NCBI GenBank assembly: GCA_963791905.1
Contig: CAWBTX010000005.1
Span: 372,001 to 436,000 of the forward strand
Length of the DNA: 64,000 nt
Source: Gaiellasilicea sp963791905
GTDB lineage: Bacteria > Actinomycetota > Thermoleophilia > Gaiellales > Gaiellaceae
Direction of reading: 5' to 3'
In this document: positions 7,438 through 16,543 of the stretch, one piece after another
How the letters are laid out: each line of letters starts with the position of its first letter
How positions within the stretch are numbered: position 1 is the first letter of the stretch
Program-made: the position numbers and the translations under genes
The notes under the pieces: generated by a model
What the model saw: only the letters and a program-made list of their open reading frames with translations
What the model was told of the DNA's origin: nothing
The model's database searches: none

Positions 7438-8244
7438 TCAGTCGCGCGACGGCGAGTCCGCCGCGTACGCAGGCAGGACGACGTGAAGCGTCGTGCCGCC
7501 GTCCCGCCCCTGCTCGACCGAGAAGCGGCCGTTCAGGGTCGTCACGCGCTCGCCGAGGGCGTCCAGCAGTGCCTTCCGGCGCTCGCCCTTGCCGTTGTCG
7601 GAGACGATCGTCTCGAGGCCGCCCGCAGTCACCTCCCGCACGACGACGGTGATCCGCGTCGGCGGGCCGCGCAGCACCGCCTGGTTGAGCGACTCGCGGA
7701 TGATCTGGTAGAGGCCGACCTGCTCCTTCTCGCCGAGGCGCTCGGCCGCCCCGACGTCGACGTCGATCTGGAGGCTGTGCTCGAGCCCCAGCTGCTCGGC
7801 GAGCTCCTTCACCGCCGGCACGATGCCCTGATCGCGAAGCACGACCGGCTCGAGGTTGAAGGAGAGGTCGCGTAGCGAGCGGATCGTGTCGCGGTGCTTC
7901 TCGAGGGCGGAGCCGATGATCTCGTTCGCGTCGTCGGGTCGGTCCTCGGCGATCGCGTGGACGGCCGCATCGAGCATGAGCGCGATCCCGGACAGGTTCT
8001 GCACCGGGCCGTCGTGGAGGAAGAGCGCGAGCCGGCGCCGCTCGTCCTGCTCGGCCGTGATCAGCCGGTCGGAGAGCTGGGCCCGCTCGTCCTGGCGCAG
8101 ACGGGCGTCGGCGAGGAGCCGCGCGTTGTCGAGCTCGACCTCCTCGTGGCGGCGCCGCTCGCTGATGATCAGGTAGAGCGCGGCGACGCCGGCGAGCAGG
8201 GCGAGCACGAGGATGAGGAGCCAGACGGCCAGGCCGCTCGTCAA
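7438..8244 (-). CDS. NarL-type sensor histidine kinase
   Basis: 268 residues. One N-terminal membrane helix (about 5-27) is followed by a coiled coil (about 30-65), the HisKA_3 dimerisation/phospho-acceptor segment DERRRLALFLHDGPVQNLSGIAL (His about residue 76), and a HATPase_c domain. The N-box is degenerate (ESLNQAVLRGP instead of ExLxNAxKH); the G1 box is SDNGKG. It has no sensing domain of its own. It overlaps the response regulator stop by 4 bp, so the two form an operon. Confidence 0.88.
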   Translation of the reverse strand: MTSGLAVWLLILVLALLAGVAALYLIISERRRHEEVELDNARLLADARLRQDERAQLSDRLITAEQDERRRLALFLHDGPVQNLSGIALMLDAAVHAIAEDRPDDANEIIGSALEKHRDTIRSLRDLSFNLEPVVLRDQGIVPAVKELAEQLGLEHSLQIDVDVGAAERLGEKEQVGLYQIIRESLNQAVLRGPPTRITVVVREVTAGGLETIVSDNGKGERRKALLDALGERVTTLNGRFSVEQGRDGGTTLHVVLPAYAADSPSRD

Positions 8245-8864
8245 TCGATGATCGCCTCGCGGAGCGCGATGGCGACCGCATGCGTGCGCGTGTCGGCCTC
8301 GAGCTTCGCGAGGATGTGGCGGACGTGGCTCTTCACCGTCTCCTGGCTGATGAAGAGCTTTGCAGCCACGTCTGCGTTCGACATGCCGTCGGCGAGGAGC
8401 TGCAGGATCTCGCGCTCGCGCGCGGTCAGCATCTCGTTCTGCTCCTTGCCGGTCAGGAAGGCGGGCATCAGCGCCGGGTCGACGAAGCTCTCACCGCCCG
8501 CGACCTTCTCGATCGCTCGCAGCAGCGTCGCGTGCGGCGCCTCCTTGAGGATGTAGCCCTTGGCGCCGGACTCGAGCCCGCGGCCGAGCAGCGACCGCTC
8601 GCTGTACGCCGTGAAGATGAGGACGGCCGTCTCGGGCACCTTGTCGTGGATCTCCTTCGTCGCCTCGAGGCCGTCCATGCCCGGCATCCGCACGTCCATG
8701 ATCACGACGTTCGGCCGTCGGCGCTCCACGAGCGAGACGGCGCCGGCGCCGTCCGAGGCCTCGCCGATGACGCGGATGTGCGGCGCCCGCGAGAGCGACA
8801 GCCGCAGTCCCTCGCGCACGACTTCGTGGTCGTCCACGATCAGGCACGTGATCTCGTCGGGCAC
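8241..8864 (-). CDS. LuxR/NarL-family response regulator
   Basis: 207 residues. The receiver domain has the acidic pair in LIVDDHEVVREGL, phospho-acceptor Asp57 in VIMDVRMPGMDG and Lys in YILKEAP. The C-terminal HTH_LuxR reads LTAREREILQLLADGMSNADVAAKLFISQETVKSHV (split here only by the domain turn). It should be phosphorylated by the kinase encoded just downstream. GTG start at 8864; TACAAT lies 8 nt upstream on this strand, suggesting a leaderless transcript. Confidence 0.93.
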   Translation of the reverse strand: MPDEITCLIVDDHEVVREGLRLSLSRAPHIRVIGEASDGAGAVSLVERRRPNVVIMDVRMPGMDGLEATKEIHDKVPETAVLIFTAYSERSLLGRGLESGAKGYILKEAPHATLLRAIEKVAGGESFVDPALMPAFLTGKEQNEMLTAREREILQLLADGMSNADVAAKLFISQETVKSHVRHILAKLEADTRTHAVAIALREAIID

Positions 8865-8930
8865 GGCCAGGGATTGTATTCCGGTCGTCGGATCTGACCC
8901 GGACTGCGTGGTGTACTACCCGGTGAAACC

Positions 8931-9794
8931 GTGAAGCGACTCGCGTTCCTCGCGCTTGCCCTCGCGACGCTCTGGGCGCCGGCGAATGCCTGTGCAGCGA
9001 CGTTCTTCCTGTTCGATCGCCCGAGCGCCGCGCCGAACGACCGCGTCTCGGTGCGGACCGGCGGCACGGCGGAGAGCTTTGCGCCGAGCCGGCGGGTGAA
9101 GCCGTTGCAGCGCCCGATTCGGCTGTACCTCGTCCGCGACGACCTGGCGGCCCAGGTCCACACGCGCCTCGACACGGCGACTGGCCTTCGTCGGCTCGAT
9201 CGTCCCCGACAAGAACGGACGCGGACTGTTGACGTTCGACGTGCCGCCCCTCGATGCCGGCACGTACACGATCGCGTACTGGTGCCCGGCGTGCCCCGCG
9301 TACAGCGGCGGTCGCGCGTTCTTCGTGCAACGGCCCGCCCAGTTCGCCCAGCGGTACCGCTCGCAGACGCGCCTGAGCATCGCGACGACCGCGTCCTGCC
9401 CGGTCACGCTCCCGAACGGGAATCGACCGCCGGGACAGCCCCGTAACGTCTCCTGGTACGGGAACGGGCTGCTCTGGGCGGGCCTGCACGTCCGACGGCG
9501 TCAAGGACCTTCCCGCCGGACCGTGTCGGTGCCGACGGTGCGATCGGCGACAAGCTGCTCTGGGTGACGACGCCGCCCTGGCAAAGGCCGACGCTCTCGG
9601 GCGAGCGGCTCGACGCACCTGCGCCGCCGCTGCGCGTGCTCGGGATGAACCAGGGCTCGTTCTCGAGCGCGGCCAACCCGTCGTACATGAGCCCCGTCAA
9701 CTTCCCGTCTGCCGGTTGCTGGCGCCTGAGGTTGCGCCTGGACGACCTCAGCCTCACCTACGTCGTCAACGTCGTCGTCACACCGCCAGGGTGA
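8931..9794 (+). CDS. Secreted protein of unknown function (at least two frameshifts)
   Basis: GTG 8931 starts a signal peptide (MKRLAFLALALATLWAPANACA) and a beta-rich protein. The frame changes near 9178-9181 (to LAFVGSIVPDKNGRGLLTFDV) and again between about 9480 and 9515, ending in the frame NPSYMSPVNFPSAGCWRLRLR...LSLTYVVNVVVTPPG. Read as one chain it is about 287 residues with a Cys-containing middle (YWCPACPAYSGG). The pattern resembles small extracellular beta-sandwich proteins of actinobacteria. I can name no function. The 3' end overlaps the convergent radical SAM gene. Confidence 0.65.
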
Positions 9795-10675
9795 GCTGCT
9801 CCGGGCCCGCGGCGGCCGCAGTGGCACGCGGCGGCGATCGCGGACGTCGTGCTCGCGTGCAAGCTCCCGCACGAGCGCCCGAACCGGCTGCGCCTCCGCC
9901 TGCGGCAGGTACGCGCGCCCGTCGTAGAGCCGCTCATAGTGGTCGAGCTGCTCCGGCCAGTCACGCGCGAGGGCCTCGAGGAAGTGCTCGCGGGTGCCGG
10001 GCTTCAGGTAGAGGAGGTTCGCCCAGATGCCGGTGGCGCCGGCCTCCCGCGCCGCCCTGACCACCTCGGCGAGCTGCTCCGGGCGATCCGACAGACCCGG
10101 GCAGGATCGGCGCCATCCCGACGCTCGCCTTGACGCCCGCGTCGACGAGCTCCTTGAGCGCCCGCAGGCGCTGTCTCGGCGGCGGCGTCCCGGGTTCGGT
10201 CGTCCGCCAGACCTGCTCGTCCAGGGTCGGGGACGGAGAACGTGATCGAGACGTCGGCCCGCGACGAGGCCTCCTGCAGGACGTCCACGTCGCGCATGAC
10301 CATCGGGCCTCTGGTGATGAGCGCGAACGGGTTCGCGGCCCGCGCGAGCACCTCCAGGCAGGCGCGCGTGAGCCTGTACCGGCCCTCCGCCGGCTGATAC
10401 GGGTCGGTTGCCGCGCCGATCGCGATCCCCTCGCCCCGCCACGAGGGCCTGGCGAGCTCGGCGGCCAGCACCTCTGCGACGTTCGTCTTCACCCGGATCG
10501 AGCGCCCGTAGCGGTCGCCGGACGGCCGGTCGGCGCGCTGCTCGAACGCCCGGACGTAACAGAACGTGCAGCGGTGCGCACAGCCCATGTAGGGGTTCAG
10601 CGACCAGTCGAACGGCATGCCGCGGACGCGATTGAGCGCGCTCCGGCACGGCTCCTCGCGGTAGTCGACCCGCAT
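9778..10675 (-). CDS. Radical SAM protein, Rv2578c/spore photolyase-like (frameshifted)
   Basis: Starts at ATG 10675 (RVDYREEPCRSALNRVRGMPFDWSLNPYMGC). The [4Fe-4S]/SAM motif is CAHRCTFCY (CxxxCxxC), followed by IAIGAATDPYQPAEGRYRLTR and ITRGPMVMRDVD. Indels near 10220 (extra C in a CCCC run), about 10105 and about 9830 split the remainder, whose pieces read TLDEQVWRTTEPG, LPGLSDRPEQLAEVVRAAREAGA and the family-typical ending EQLTLAV at 9778. Total about 299 residues. TATACT sits 6 nt before the ATG. The substrate of this family is unproven. Confidence 0.82.
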
Positions 10676-10728
10676 GCAGGCAGTATAGAACACACGTTCG
10701 CTCGGCGCCGGACGTGTTAGATACACGG

Positions 10729-11688
10729 ATGGACGAGCTTCCGGCAGGAATCCGCCGAATTACCTGCGTCCTGCCGACGCGTCCCGGCCACGTCCACGCG
10801 TACCTGCTGCCCGGCGAGGACGGCTGGACCCTCGTCGACACCGGCATCGGGCTCCCGGACGCCGCCGAGCGCTGGTCGGCCGAGCTGGACCAGGTACCCG
10901 GCGAGGTCGCCCGGATCCTGATCACGCACTTTCACCCGGATCACGTCGGCGCTGCCGCGGACCTGGCCTCGCTGACGGGGGCGCCGGTGCATCAGGGAGC
11001 GCTCGACTACGAGCAGTGCACCAAGGTCTGGTCGGGCGTCGACTGGCCACAGCACATCGCCGACTGGTTCCTCAGCCACGGTGTGCCCCGGCGGATGGCC
11101 GAGGAGCTGATCCGGACGGGGTCCGCCTATGCGCCGTACGTTCGCTACCAGCCCGACCCGGTGCGCGTCGGCGAGGGCGACCGCCTGGACGGCTGGGAGC
11201 TCGTCGCCGCGCCGGGCCATGCGGACGGCCAGCTCTGCCTGCTGAAGGGCGACATCCTCGTCTCCGCCGATCACCTGCTCGGCCGGATCTCGCCGACCGT
11301 CGGCCTCTGGCCGGAGAGCAGGCCCGACCCGCTCGGCGACTTCCTCGACTCGCTGCGGCGGACGATCGAGCTCGCGCCCCGCCTCGCGCTGCCGGGGCAC
11401 GGCGACCCGATCGAGGATCCCGTCGCCCGCGCCCACGAGCTGATCGAGCACCATCGCGAGCGACTCGAGGCGGCCGAGGCGGCGCTCACCGAGGCGCCGC
11501 GGAGCGGCTACGAGCTCTCGTTCGACCTCTTCGGCGCCGATCTGAAGCCCGCCGCCCGCCGCTTTGCAGTCGCCGAGACGCTCTCCCACCTCGAGCGGCT
11601 CGTGGGCGAGGAGCGGGCCGCGCGCATCGAGAACGACGGCACCGTTGCCTATACTGCGCGCCAGCTTGGAAGACGAGCAACCGCCTAG
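10729..11688 (+). CDS. MBL-fold metallo-hydrolase
   Basis: 319 residues. The metal motif is THFHPDHVGAA (about residue 65-75), with further ligands in APGHADGQ, SADHLLG and LPGHGDP, the glyoxalase II-like set. After the MBL core a helical C-terminal part (about 230-319) contains RAHELIEHHRERLE, the DUF4078-like winged-helix tail common in this subgroup. Cytosolic; substrate unknown. ATG 10729 is preferred over the in-frame GTG 10714 because a TAGAT-type -10 lies just before it. Confidence 0.88.
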   Translation: MDELPAGIRRITCVLPTRPGHVHAYLLPGEDGWTLVDTGIGLPDAAERWSAELDQVPGEVARILITHFHPDHVGAAADLASLTGAPVHQGALDYEQCTKVWSGVDWPQHIADWFLSHGVPRRMAEELIRTGSAYAPYVRYQPDPVRVGEGDRLDGWELVAAPGHADGQLCLLKGDILVSADHLLGRISPTVGLWPESRPDPLGDFLDSLRRTIELAPRLALPGHGDPIEDPVARAHELIEHHRERLEAAEAALTEAPRSGYELSFDLFGADLKPAARRFAVAETLSHLERLVGEERAARIENDGTVAYTARQLGRRATA

Positions 11689-11695
11689 TACCTAC

Positions 11696-11715
11696 GCCCC
11701 GGCTAGGTCCGGGGC
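11696..11715 (+). promoter_or_regulatory. Hairpin immediately before a start codon
   Basis: GCCCCGG and CCGGGGC form a perfect 7-bp stem around CTAGGT, ending 3 nt before ATG 11719. It occupies the place of a ribosome site and has no T run. It could be the terminator of the MBL gene or a translational brake on the next gene. Confidence 0.4.
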
Positions 11716-11718
11716 CAC

Positions 11719-13015
11719 ATGAGCGACGCCCTCCGGATCCTCGTGATCCTGCTGCTCGTGCTCGGGAACGCGATCTTCGTCGCGGCCGAGTACGCGCTCG
11801 TGACCGCCCGCCGAAGTCGGCTCGAGCCCGAGGCTCAGCGCGGTAGCCGTCGCGCGCAGGCGGCCCTGGACCGGATGGACAACCCGGTCGGGTTCATCAG
11901 CACGATTCAGATCGGCATCACGGTGTTCGGGATCGCGCTGGGCGCCGTCGGCCAGCCGCTGCTGTCGAACTACTTCGACTCCTGGCTCTCGCACGGGATC
12001 GCCTACGTGCTGGCGTTTGTCATCCTCACGTACCTCAGCGTCGCGCTCGGCGAGCTCGTGCCCGAAAGCAGTTGCGCTGCAGCGGGCCGAGCCGATCGCG
12101 AAGGCGTTCGCCGCGCCGCTCGGCCTCCTGCAGCGCATGACGGCGCCGTTCAACTACGTGCTGCAGGTCTCAGCGAACGCGGTCACACGCCTCTTCGGGG
12201 TCAGGCCGGCTCGCGCCGGCGACCTCGCCCATACCGAGGAGGACATCCGCCACATCGTGGCAGGCGCGGAAGAGGCCGGCGTGATCGCGACCACGGAGGA
12301 GGAGATGCTCTACAAGGTCTTCGACTTCGCCGACAAGGAGGCCCACGAGGTGATGGTGCCGAGGCCGCAGGTGGTGGCGATCGCGGCCGAGCTACCGCCC
12401 GAAGAGGCGCTCGGCGCGCTGATGACCTCGCCGTACACGCGCTATCCGGTCTACCGCGGCTCGCTCGACGAGATCGTCGGGATCCTGCACGTCCGCGACC
12501 TCTTCGGCGCCATGCACGACCGCGGCATCGCGGCCGTCGAGCTCGAGTCGCTGCTCCGGCCCGCCTACATCGTCCCCGAGACGAAGGACCTGGCCGCGCT
12601 GCTGGCCGAGTTCCGCGTGCAGAACCAGCACATGGCGATCGTCGTCGACGAGTACGGCGCGATGCAGGGCATCGTCACGCTCGAAGACCTGCTCGAGGAG
12701 ATCGTCGGCGAGATCGAAGACGAGTACGACCTCCCGGACGAGTCGGTCGAGCGGATCGACGACCATCGCATCCGCATCGACGGCACCTTCCCGATCGACG
12801 ACTTCAACGAGCAGTTCGAGACGACGATCGAGGCCGGGGATTACCACACGATGGCCGGGTACGTATTCGGCCTGCTCGGACGCGCGCCGGAGGTGGGCGA
12901 CGAGATGCCGACGGACGGCATCGTCATGCGCGTTCTCGAGGTCGAGGGCTCGCGCATTCAGCGGCTCGAGGTGGAGTTCGCCGAGCCGGCCGAGGAGCAG
13001 GCGGAGGGGGAGTAG
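11719..13015 (+). CDS. CNNM/CorC-type hemolysin family membrane protein with CBS pair (one frameshift)
   Basis: The first frame gives an N-terminal CNNM membrane domain (VILLLVLGNAIFVAAEYALVTAR... AVGQPLLSNYF...GELVP). An extra C near 12061-12064 breaks GELVPKAVALQRAEP, and the second frame carries the rest. That rest contains EEDIRHIV...EAGVI, MVPRPQVVAI, two CBS motifs (TRYPVYRGSLDEIVGILHVRDL and HMAIVVDEYGAMQGIVTLEDLLEEIVGEI) and the CorC_HlyC transporter-associated domain (IRIDGTFPIDDFNEQF). About 432 residues, the usual family length. Probable divalent cation (Mg) efflux role. The FAH gene follows after 7 bp. Confidence 0.9.
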
Positions 13016-13022
13016 CGCGGCG

Positions 13023-13670
13023 ATGCTGCCGATCGAGCGGCCCGGCAAGATCGTCTGCGTCGGGCTGAACTACCGCTCCCACGCCGAGGAGCAGGGCCGC
13101 ACGCCGCCCGAGCGGCCGATGCTGTTCGCGAAGTGGGCGACGGCGCTGATCGGGCCGGGCGAGCCGATCGTGCTGCCGGCGATCTCGAGCGCGGTCGACT
13201 ACGAGGCCGAGCTCGGGGTGGTGATCGGAGCGAGGCTCAAGGGCGTCTCCGTGGAGAGCGCGCTGGAAGGGGTGCGGGGCTACCTCTGCGCGAACGACGT
13301 CAGCGCGCGCGACCTTCAGCGCGCCGACAGGCAGTACACGCGAGGCAAGTCGCTCGACACGTTCTGTCCCGTCGGGCCGGAGCTCGTGCCGGCGGCCGAG
13401 GTGCCCGATCCGGATGCGCTGCGGATCCGCTGCCTCGTGAACGGAGAGGTGCGTCAGGACTCGACGACCGCCGACCTCATCTTCTCCGTCGCCGAGCTGA
13501 TCGCGTTCACGGCCGAGGCGATCACGCTCGAGCCCGGCGATCTGCTGTTGACCGGCACGCCGTCGGGCGTGGGGGAGTTCCGCGATCCGCCTCTCTACCT
13601 CGCCGACGGCGACGAGGTGACGGTCGAGATCGAGGGGGTCGGCACGCTCACCAATCCAGTTCGCTCCTGA
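13023..13670 (+). CDS. Fumarylacetoacetate hydrolase family protein
   Basis: 215 residues covering the FAH C-terminal domain only. Signature blocks are IVCVGLNYRSHAEE, YEAELGVVIG (metal-binding Glu pair), GYLCANDVSARDLQ, GKSLDTFCPVGPEL and LEPGDLLLTGTPSGVG. Such enzymes cleave C-C bonds of acylpyruvates or decarboxylate oxaloacetate (YcgM/FAHD1-like), with Mg bound by the Glu/Asp set. The stop overlaps the next start (TGATG), so it is likely coupled to the LanC-like gene. Confidence 0.9.
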   Translation: MLPIERPGKIVCVGLNYRSHAEEQGRTPPERPMLFAKWATALIGPGEPIVLPAISSAVDYEAELGVVIGARLKGVSVESALEGVRGYLCANDVSARDLQRADRQYTRGKSLDTFCPVGPELVPAAEVPDPDALRIRCLVNGEVRQDSTTADLIFSVAELIAFTAEAITLEPGDLLLTGTPSGVGEFRDPPLYLADGDEVTVEIEGVGTLTNPVRS

Positions 13671-14870
13671 TGCTCTACGACCCCGCGAAGTTCGAGCCGC
13701 TGACCGACCGCGCGTGGGACGACATCTGGGTGCGCGAGCGGATCGCCGAGATCGTGGCGGACGCAGACGGTGCGTTCGCAGCGGACGGGCTCTGGCCGGC
13801 CGACGACTGGGATGCGTGGCAGACGCCGACCCCGCTCAAGGCGCTGTACGTCGGTGCCGCGGGCGTCGTCTGGGCGCTCGACGCACTGCGCCGGCGCGGC
13901 CACGCGGAGTCCGCGCCTCGATCTGGAGGACGCGGCTCGGGCGACGCTCGACGCGTGGCGCGAGCGAGCCCGACCTCATGCGCGGGACCGAGCTCCCGAC
14001 CCGGCCCGGGCTGGGCTCCTCTCAGGCCAGAGCGGCATCCTCGCGGTAGCCTGGCTCCTCGCTCCCGACGAGCGGCTCGCCGACGAGCTGCACGAGCGCG
14101 TGCTCGAGAACGTCGACAACGAGGCGATCGAGGTCATGTGGGGCTCGCCCGGGACGATGCTCGCCGCCCGCGCGATGTTCGACCGGACCGGCGATGACCG
14201 CTGGGCAGAGGCCTGGCGCACGAGCGCCGCGGCCCTGCTCGACCGGCGCGACACGGAAGGGCTCTGGACGAAGCGGCTCCACGGCGGCACGTCGCGCGGC
14301 CTGGGCCCGCCGCACGGCGTCGTGGGCAACGTCCTGGCGCTCCTAGGCGGAGGCGACCTGCTCGACGACGGGACGCGTGAGACGCTCGAGCGCGACACCG
14401 CGGCCGTCCTGCGGCGCACCGCGGTGGTCGAGGACGGTTCCGTCAACTGGCCCGGCCGGGCAGGAGACGAGCTCGAGGGGGAGGGAGAGATCCGGCTGCA
14501 GTGGTGCTCGGGCACGCCGGGCATCGTCGTCTCGGCCGCTTCGTACCTCGACGAGGATCTGCTGCTCGCGGGTGGGGAGACCATCTGGCAGGCCGGGGCG
14601 CACGGCCCGGAGAAAGGCGCGTCCATCTGCCACGGCACCGCCGGCAACGGCTACGCCCTTCTGAAGACCTTCGAGCGCACGCAGGACGAGGTCTGGCTGG
14701 AGCGCGCCCGCCGCTTCGCCGTGCACGCCCTCGAGCAGGCGGCGCGCGCACGCGACGAGCGCGGCCGCGGCCGCTATTCGCTCTGGACGGGCGACGTCGG
14801 CATCGCCGTCTACGCGGCCGACTGCCTCGACGCCCGGCCGCGCTACCCGATCATGGAGACGTGGGAGTAG
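13670..14870 (+). CDS. Lanthionine synthetase C-like (LanC-like) protein (frameshifted)
   Basis: Starts at ATG 13670 (LYDPAKFEPLTDRAWDD). The frame shifts near 13910, after ALRRRGHAES, into LDLEDAARATLDAWRERA and continues to the stop. Family features are the repeated GxxG toroid turns (LLSGQSGILAVAWLL, GLGPPHGVVGNVLAL, GTAGNGYALLK, GDVGIAVYAADCL) and zinc ligands Cys in WCSGTPG and Cys-His in ICHGTAGNGY. About 400 residues. No lanthipeptide precursor or dehydratase is nearby, so it is more likely a free-standing LanC-like (glutathione-adduct) protein. The borosin cluster 47 kb away is unrelated. Confidence 0.82.
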
Positions 14871-15261
14871 GGGCCCAGAAGCGCTCGAAGGCGAGCGGAT
14901 CGCTCGGGAGGGCCAGCACCTCCGCCACGAGGCCGTCACGGATCGTAAAGAGCAGCAGCTGGTCGATGTCGAGTGACATGCCATCGCGCTCGCCGAACGC
15001 GCGGTAGAGAGCGGCGGCGCGGTCTTCGCTCGCGAGCACGTCGATCAGGCGCGAGCCGTAGGTGCCGTTCGTCTCCCTCGGCAGCCTCGCGAGGAAGCGG
15101 AAGATCTCGGACCGGCCGCGGTAGGTGCCGGACATCACGCTCGCGCCGGGCACGTGCCAGACCGCGTCCTCGGCGAAGACGTCGCGCAGCGCGAAGCCCT
15201 CCTTGCGGGCGAACGCGTCGAAGATGTGCCGTACGAGCGCCTCGTTCGATCCCGCACTCAG
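14851..15261 (-). CDS. SnoaL/NTF2-like protein
   Basis: 136 residues with the SnoaL pattern: LVRHIFDAFARKEGFALRDVFAEDAVWHVPG, SGTYRGRSEIFRFLARL, AALYRAFGERDG and LLLFTIRDGLVAEVLAL. The only sensible start is CTG 15261, which overlaps the TGA of the upstream small gene as CTGA; no ATG or GTG is available in frame before the fold begins. The cone-shaped fold could bind a small hydrophobic ligand. The gene is convergent with the LanC-like gene and overlaps it by 20 bp. Confidence 0.75.
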   Translation of the reverse strand: MSAGSNEALVRHIFDAFARKEGFALRDVFAEDAVWHVPGASVMSGTYRGRSEIFRFLARLPRETNGTYGSRLIDVLASEDRAAALYRAFGERDGMSLDIDQLLLFTIRDGLVAEVLALPSDPLAFERFWAPTPTSP

Positions 15262-15464
15262 CGGCCTTCCTCCCACCTCTCGATCAGCCCGGCGACGTGC
15301 CGGCGCTGCGCGTCGGTGAACTCCATCTGGCCGAGCAGCCGCCGCGCCTCCTCGGGGTCGTCGTTCGCGACCGCGGCCTCGAGGCGCTCGCGCCAGGGCG
15401 TCGGCTCGCGCAGTTGGCGCCGGAGCCAGCGCAGAAGGCTCACTGCGGCCTGGTCGCCCGTCAT
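15258..15464 (-). CDS. Small hypothetical protein, helical
   Basis: 68 residues from ATG 15464 (TGDQAAVSLLRWLRRQLRE...EARRLLGQMEFTDAQRRHVAGLIERWEEGR), predicted all-helical and charged. Not recognised. It is co-transcribed with the SnoaL-like gene through a 4-bp overlap. TAGGTT lies 8 nt upstream on this strand. The short intergenic space shared with the divergent xdhC gene holds both -10 boxes. Confidence 0.6.
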   Translation of the reverse strand: MTGDQAAVSLLRWLRRQLREPTPWRERLEAAVANDDPEEARRLLGQMEFTDAQRRHVAGLIERWEEGR

Positions 15465-15494
15465 CGCGGAGCAACCTATCGCGATAATGGCGGC

Positions 15495-15806
15495 GTGAAG
15501 GAGATTCTTCCCGAGATCGAGCGCTGGCAGCGCGACGGTGAGCGGGTCGTCGTCGCGACGGTCGTCGCCACTCGGCGCTCGGCGCCGCGGCCGGTCGGGT
15601 CGAGCCTCGCGATCTCGGAGAGCGGCAAGCTCTGCGGCTCCGTCTCGGGCGGGTGCGTCGAGGGCGACGTCTACGAGCAGGCACAGGAGGTCCTGGCGGG
15701 CGGCGAGCCGAAGCTCCTGTCCTACGGGATCTCGGACGACGAGGCCTGGAACGTCGGCCTGCCCTGCGGCGGCGAGATCGACGTGTTCGTCGAGCGCTTG
15801 CAGTGA
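15495..15806 (+). CDS. XdhC/CoxI N-terminal domain protein
   Basis: 103 residues: EILPEIERWQRDGERVVVATVVATRRSAPRPVGSSLAI, GSVSGGCVEGDVYEQAQEVL and LLSYGISDDEAWNVGLPCGGEIDVFVE, the full XdhC_CoxI domain. It helps mature molybdenum hydroxylases by handling sulfurated molybdopterin. GATAAT lies 6 nt before GTG 15495. It is a separate gene from the Rossmann half that follows (GTGA overlap). No molybdenum hydroxylase large subunit is in the window. Confidence 0.88.
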   Translation: MKEILPEIERWQRDGERVVVATVVATRRSAPRPVGSSLAISESGKLCGSVSGGCVEGDVYEQAQEVLAGGEPKLLSYGISDDEAWNVGLPCGGEIDVFVERLQ

Positions 15807-16543
15807 TAGAGCGCCTCCTGGCGCTCCAGGAACGGAACGAGCGCGGCGTCCTCTTCACGGTCGTCTCGGGTGAGGGCGCCGGCGCGAAGCTGCTCGTGCT
15901 GGAGGACGGCGAGACGGTCGGGGACGGTCCCGCCGACCTCGCCGCGCACGCGCCGGAGCTGATTCGCGGTGGCCGCAACCGGCAGCTCGAGCTGGAGGGC
16001 CGCCGGGTTTTCTGTGAGGTCTACGGGCCGCCGCCGCGGCTGCTCGTGTACGGCGCCGTCGACACGGCCGAGTCCCTCTGCCGGGCGGCGAAGCTGCTCG
16101 GCTGGAAGGTCATCGTGGCCGACGCGCGGGCCAAGTTCGCCACGACCGACCGGATCCCGAGCGCGGACGAGCTCATCGTCGCTTGGCCTGAGGACGCATT
16201 CGCGCAGGTCGAGCCCGACCACTCCACCGCCGTCGTCGTACTCACCCACGACGACAAGTTCGACGTCCCCGCGCTCAAGGCCGCCCTGGAGACGGAGGCG
16301 TTCTACATCGGTGCGCTCGGGTCTCGCCGCAACCAGGAGCGCCGCCGGAGCCGGTTGCTGGAGGCCGGCGTGGACGAGGCCGACCTCGATCGGATCGCAG
16401 GGCCCTCCGGGCTCGACATCGGCGCAGACTCGAACGAGGAGACAGCCGTATCGATCCTCGCGGAGGCACTCGCGACGCGTGCGGGCCGCACCGGCGGACC
16501 CCTGCGCGCCGCGAAGCAGCGGATCCACGTCGAGGTGGACTGA
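15803..16543 (+). CDS. XdhC family protein with C-terminal Rossmann domain
   Basis: 246 residues from GTG 15803. A short region with LFTVVSGEGAGAKLLVLEDG precedes the XdhC_C Rossmann domain (RLLVYGAVDTAESLCRAAKLLGWKVIVADARAKFAT; STAVVVLTHDDKFDVPALKAAL; FYIGALGSRRNQERRRSRLLEAGV). The end GLDIGADSNEETAVSILAE is the family's closing motif. It probably acts with the preceding XdhC half in molybdenum cofactor sulfuration/insertion. Its stop overlaps the SDR start (CTGA). Confidence 0.88.
   Translation: MIERLLALQERNERGVLFTVVSGEGAGAKLLVLEDGETVGDGPADLAAHAPELIRGGRNRQLELEGRRVFCEVYGPPPRLLVYGAVDTAESLCRAAKLLGWKVIVADARAKFATTDRIPSADELIVAWPEDAFAQVEPDHSTAVVVLTHDDKFDVPALKAALETEAFYIGALGSRRNQERRRSRLLEAGVDEADLDRIAGPSGLDIGADSNEETAVSILAEALATRAGRTGGPLRAAKQRIHVEVD

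Noticed and set aside
13670..14870. LanC-like gene as part of a lanthipeptide cluster
   Set aside because: No precursor, dehydratase, protease or transporter gene nearby; neighbours are metabolic genes, so a free-standing LanC-like protein is likelier.
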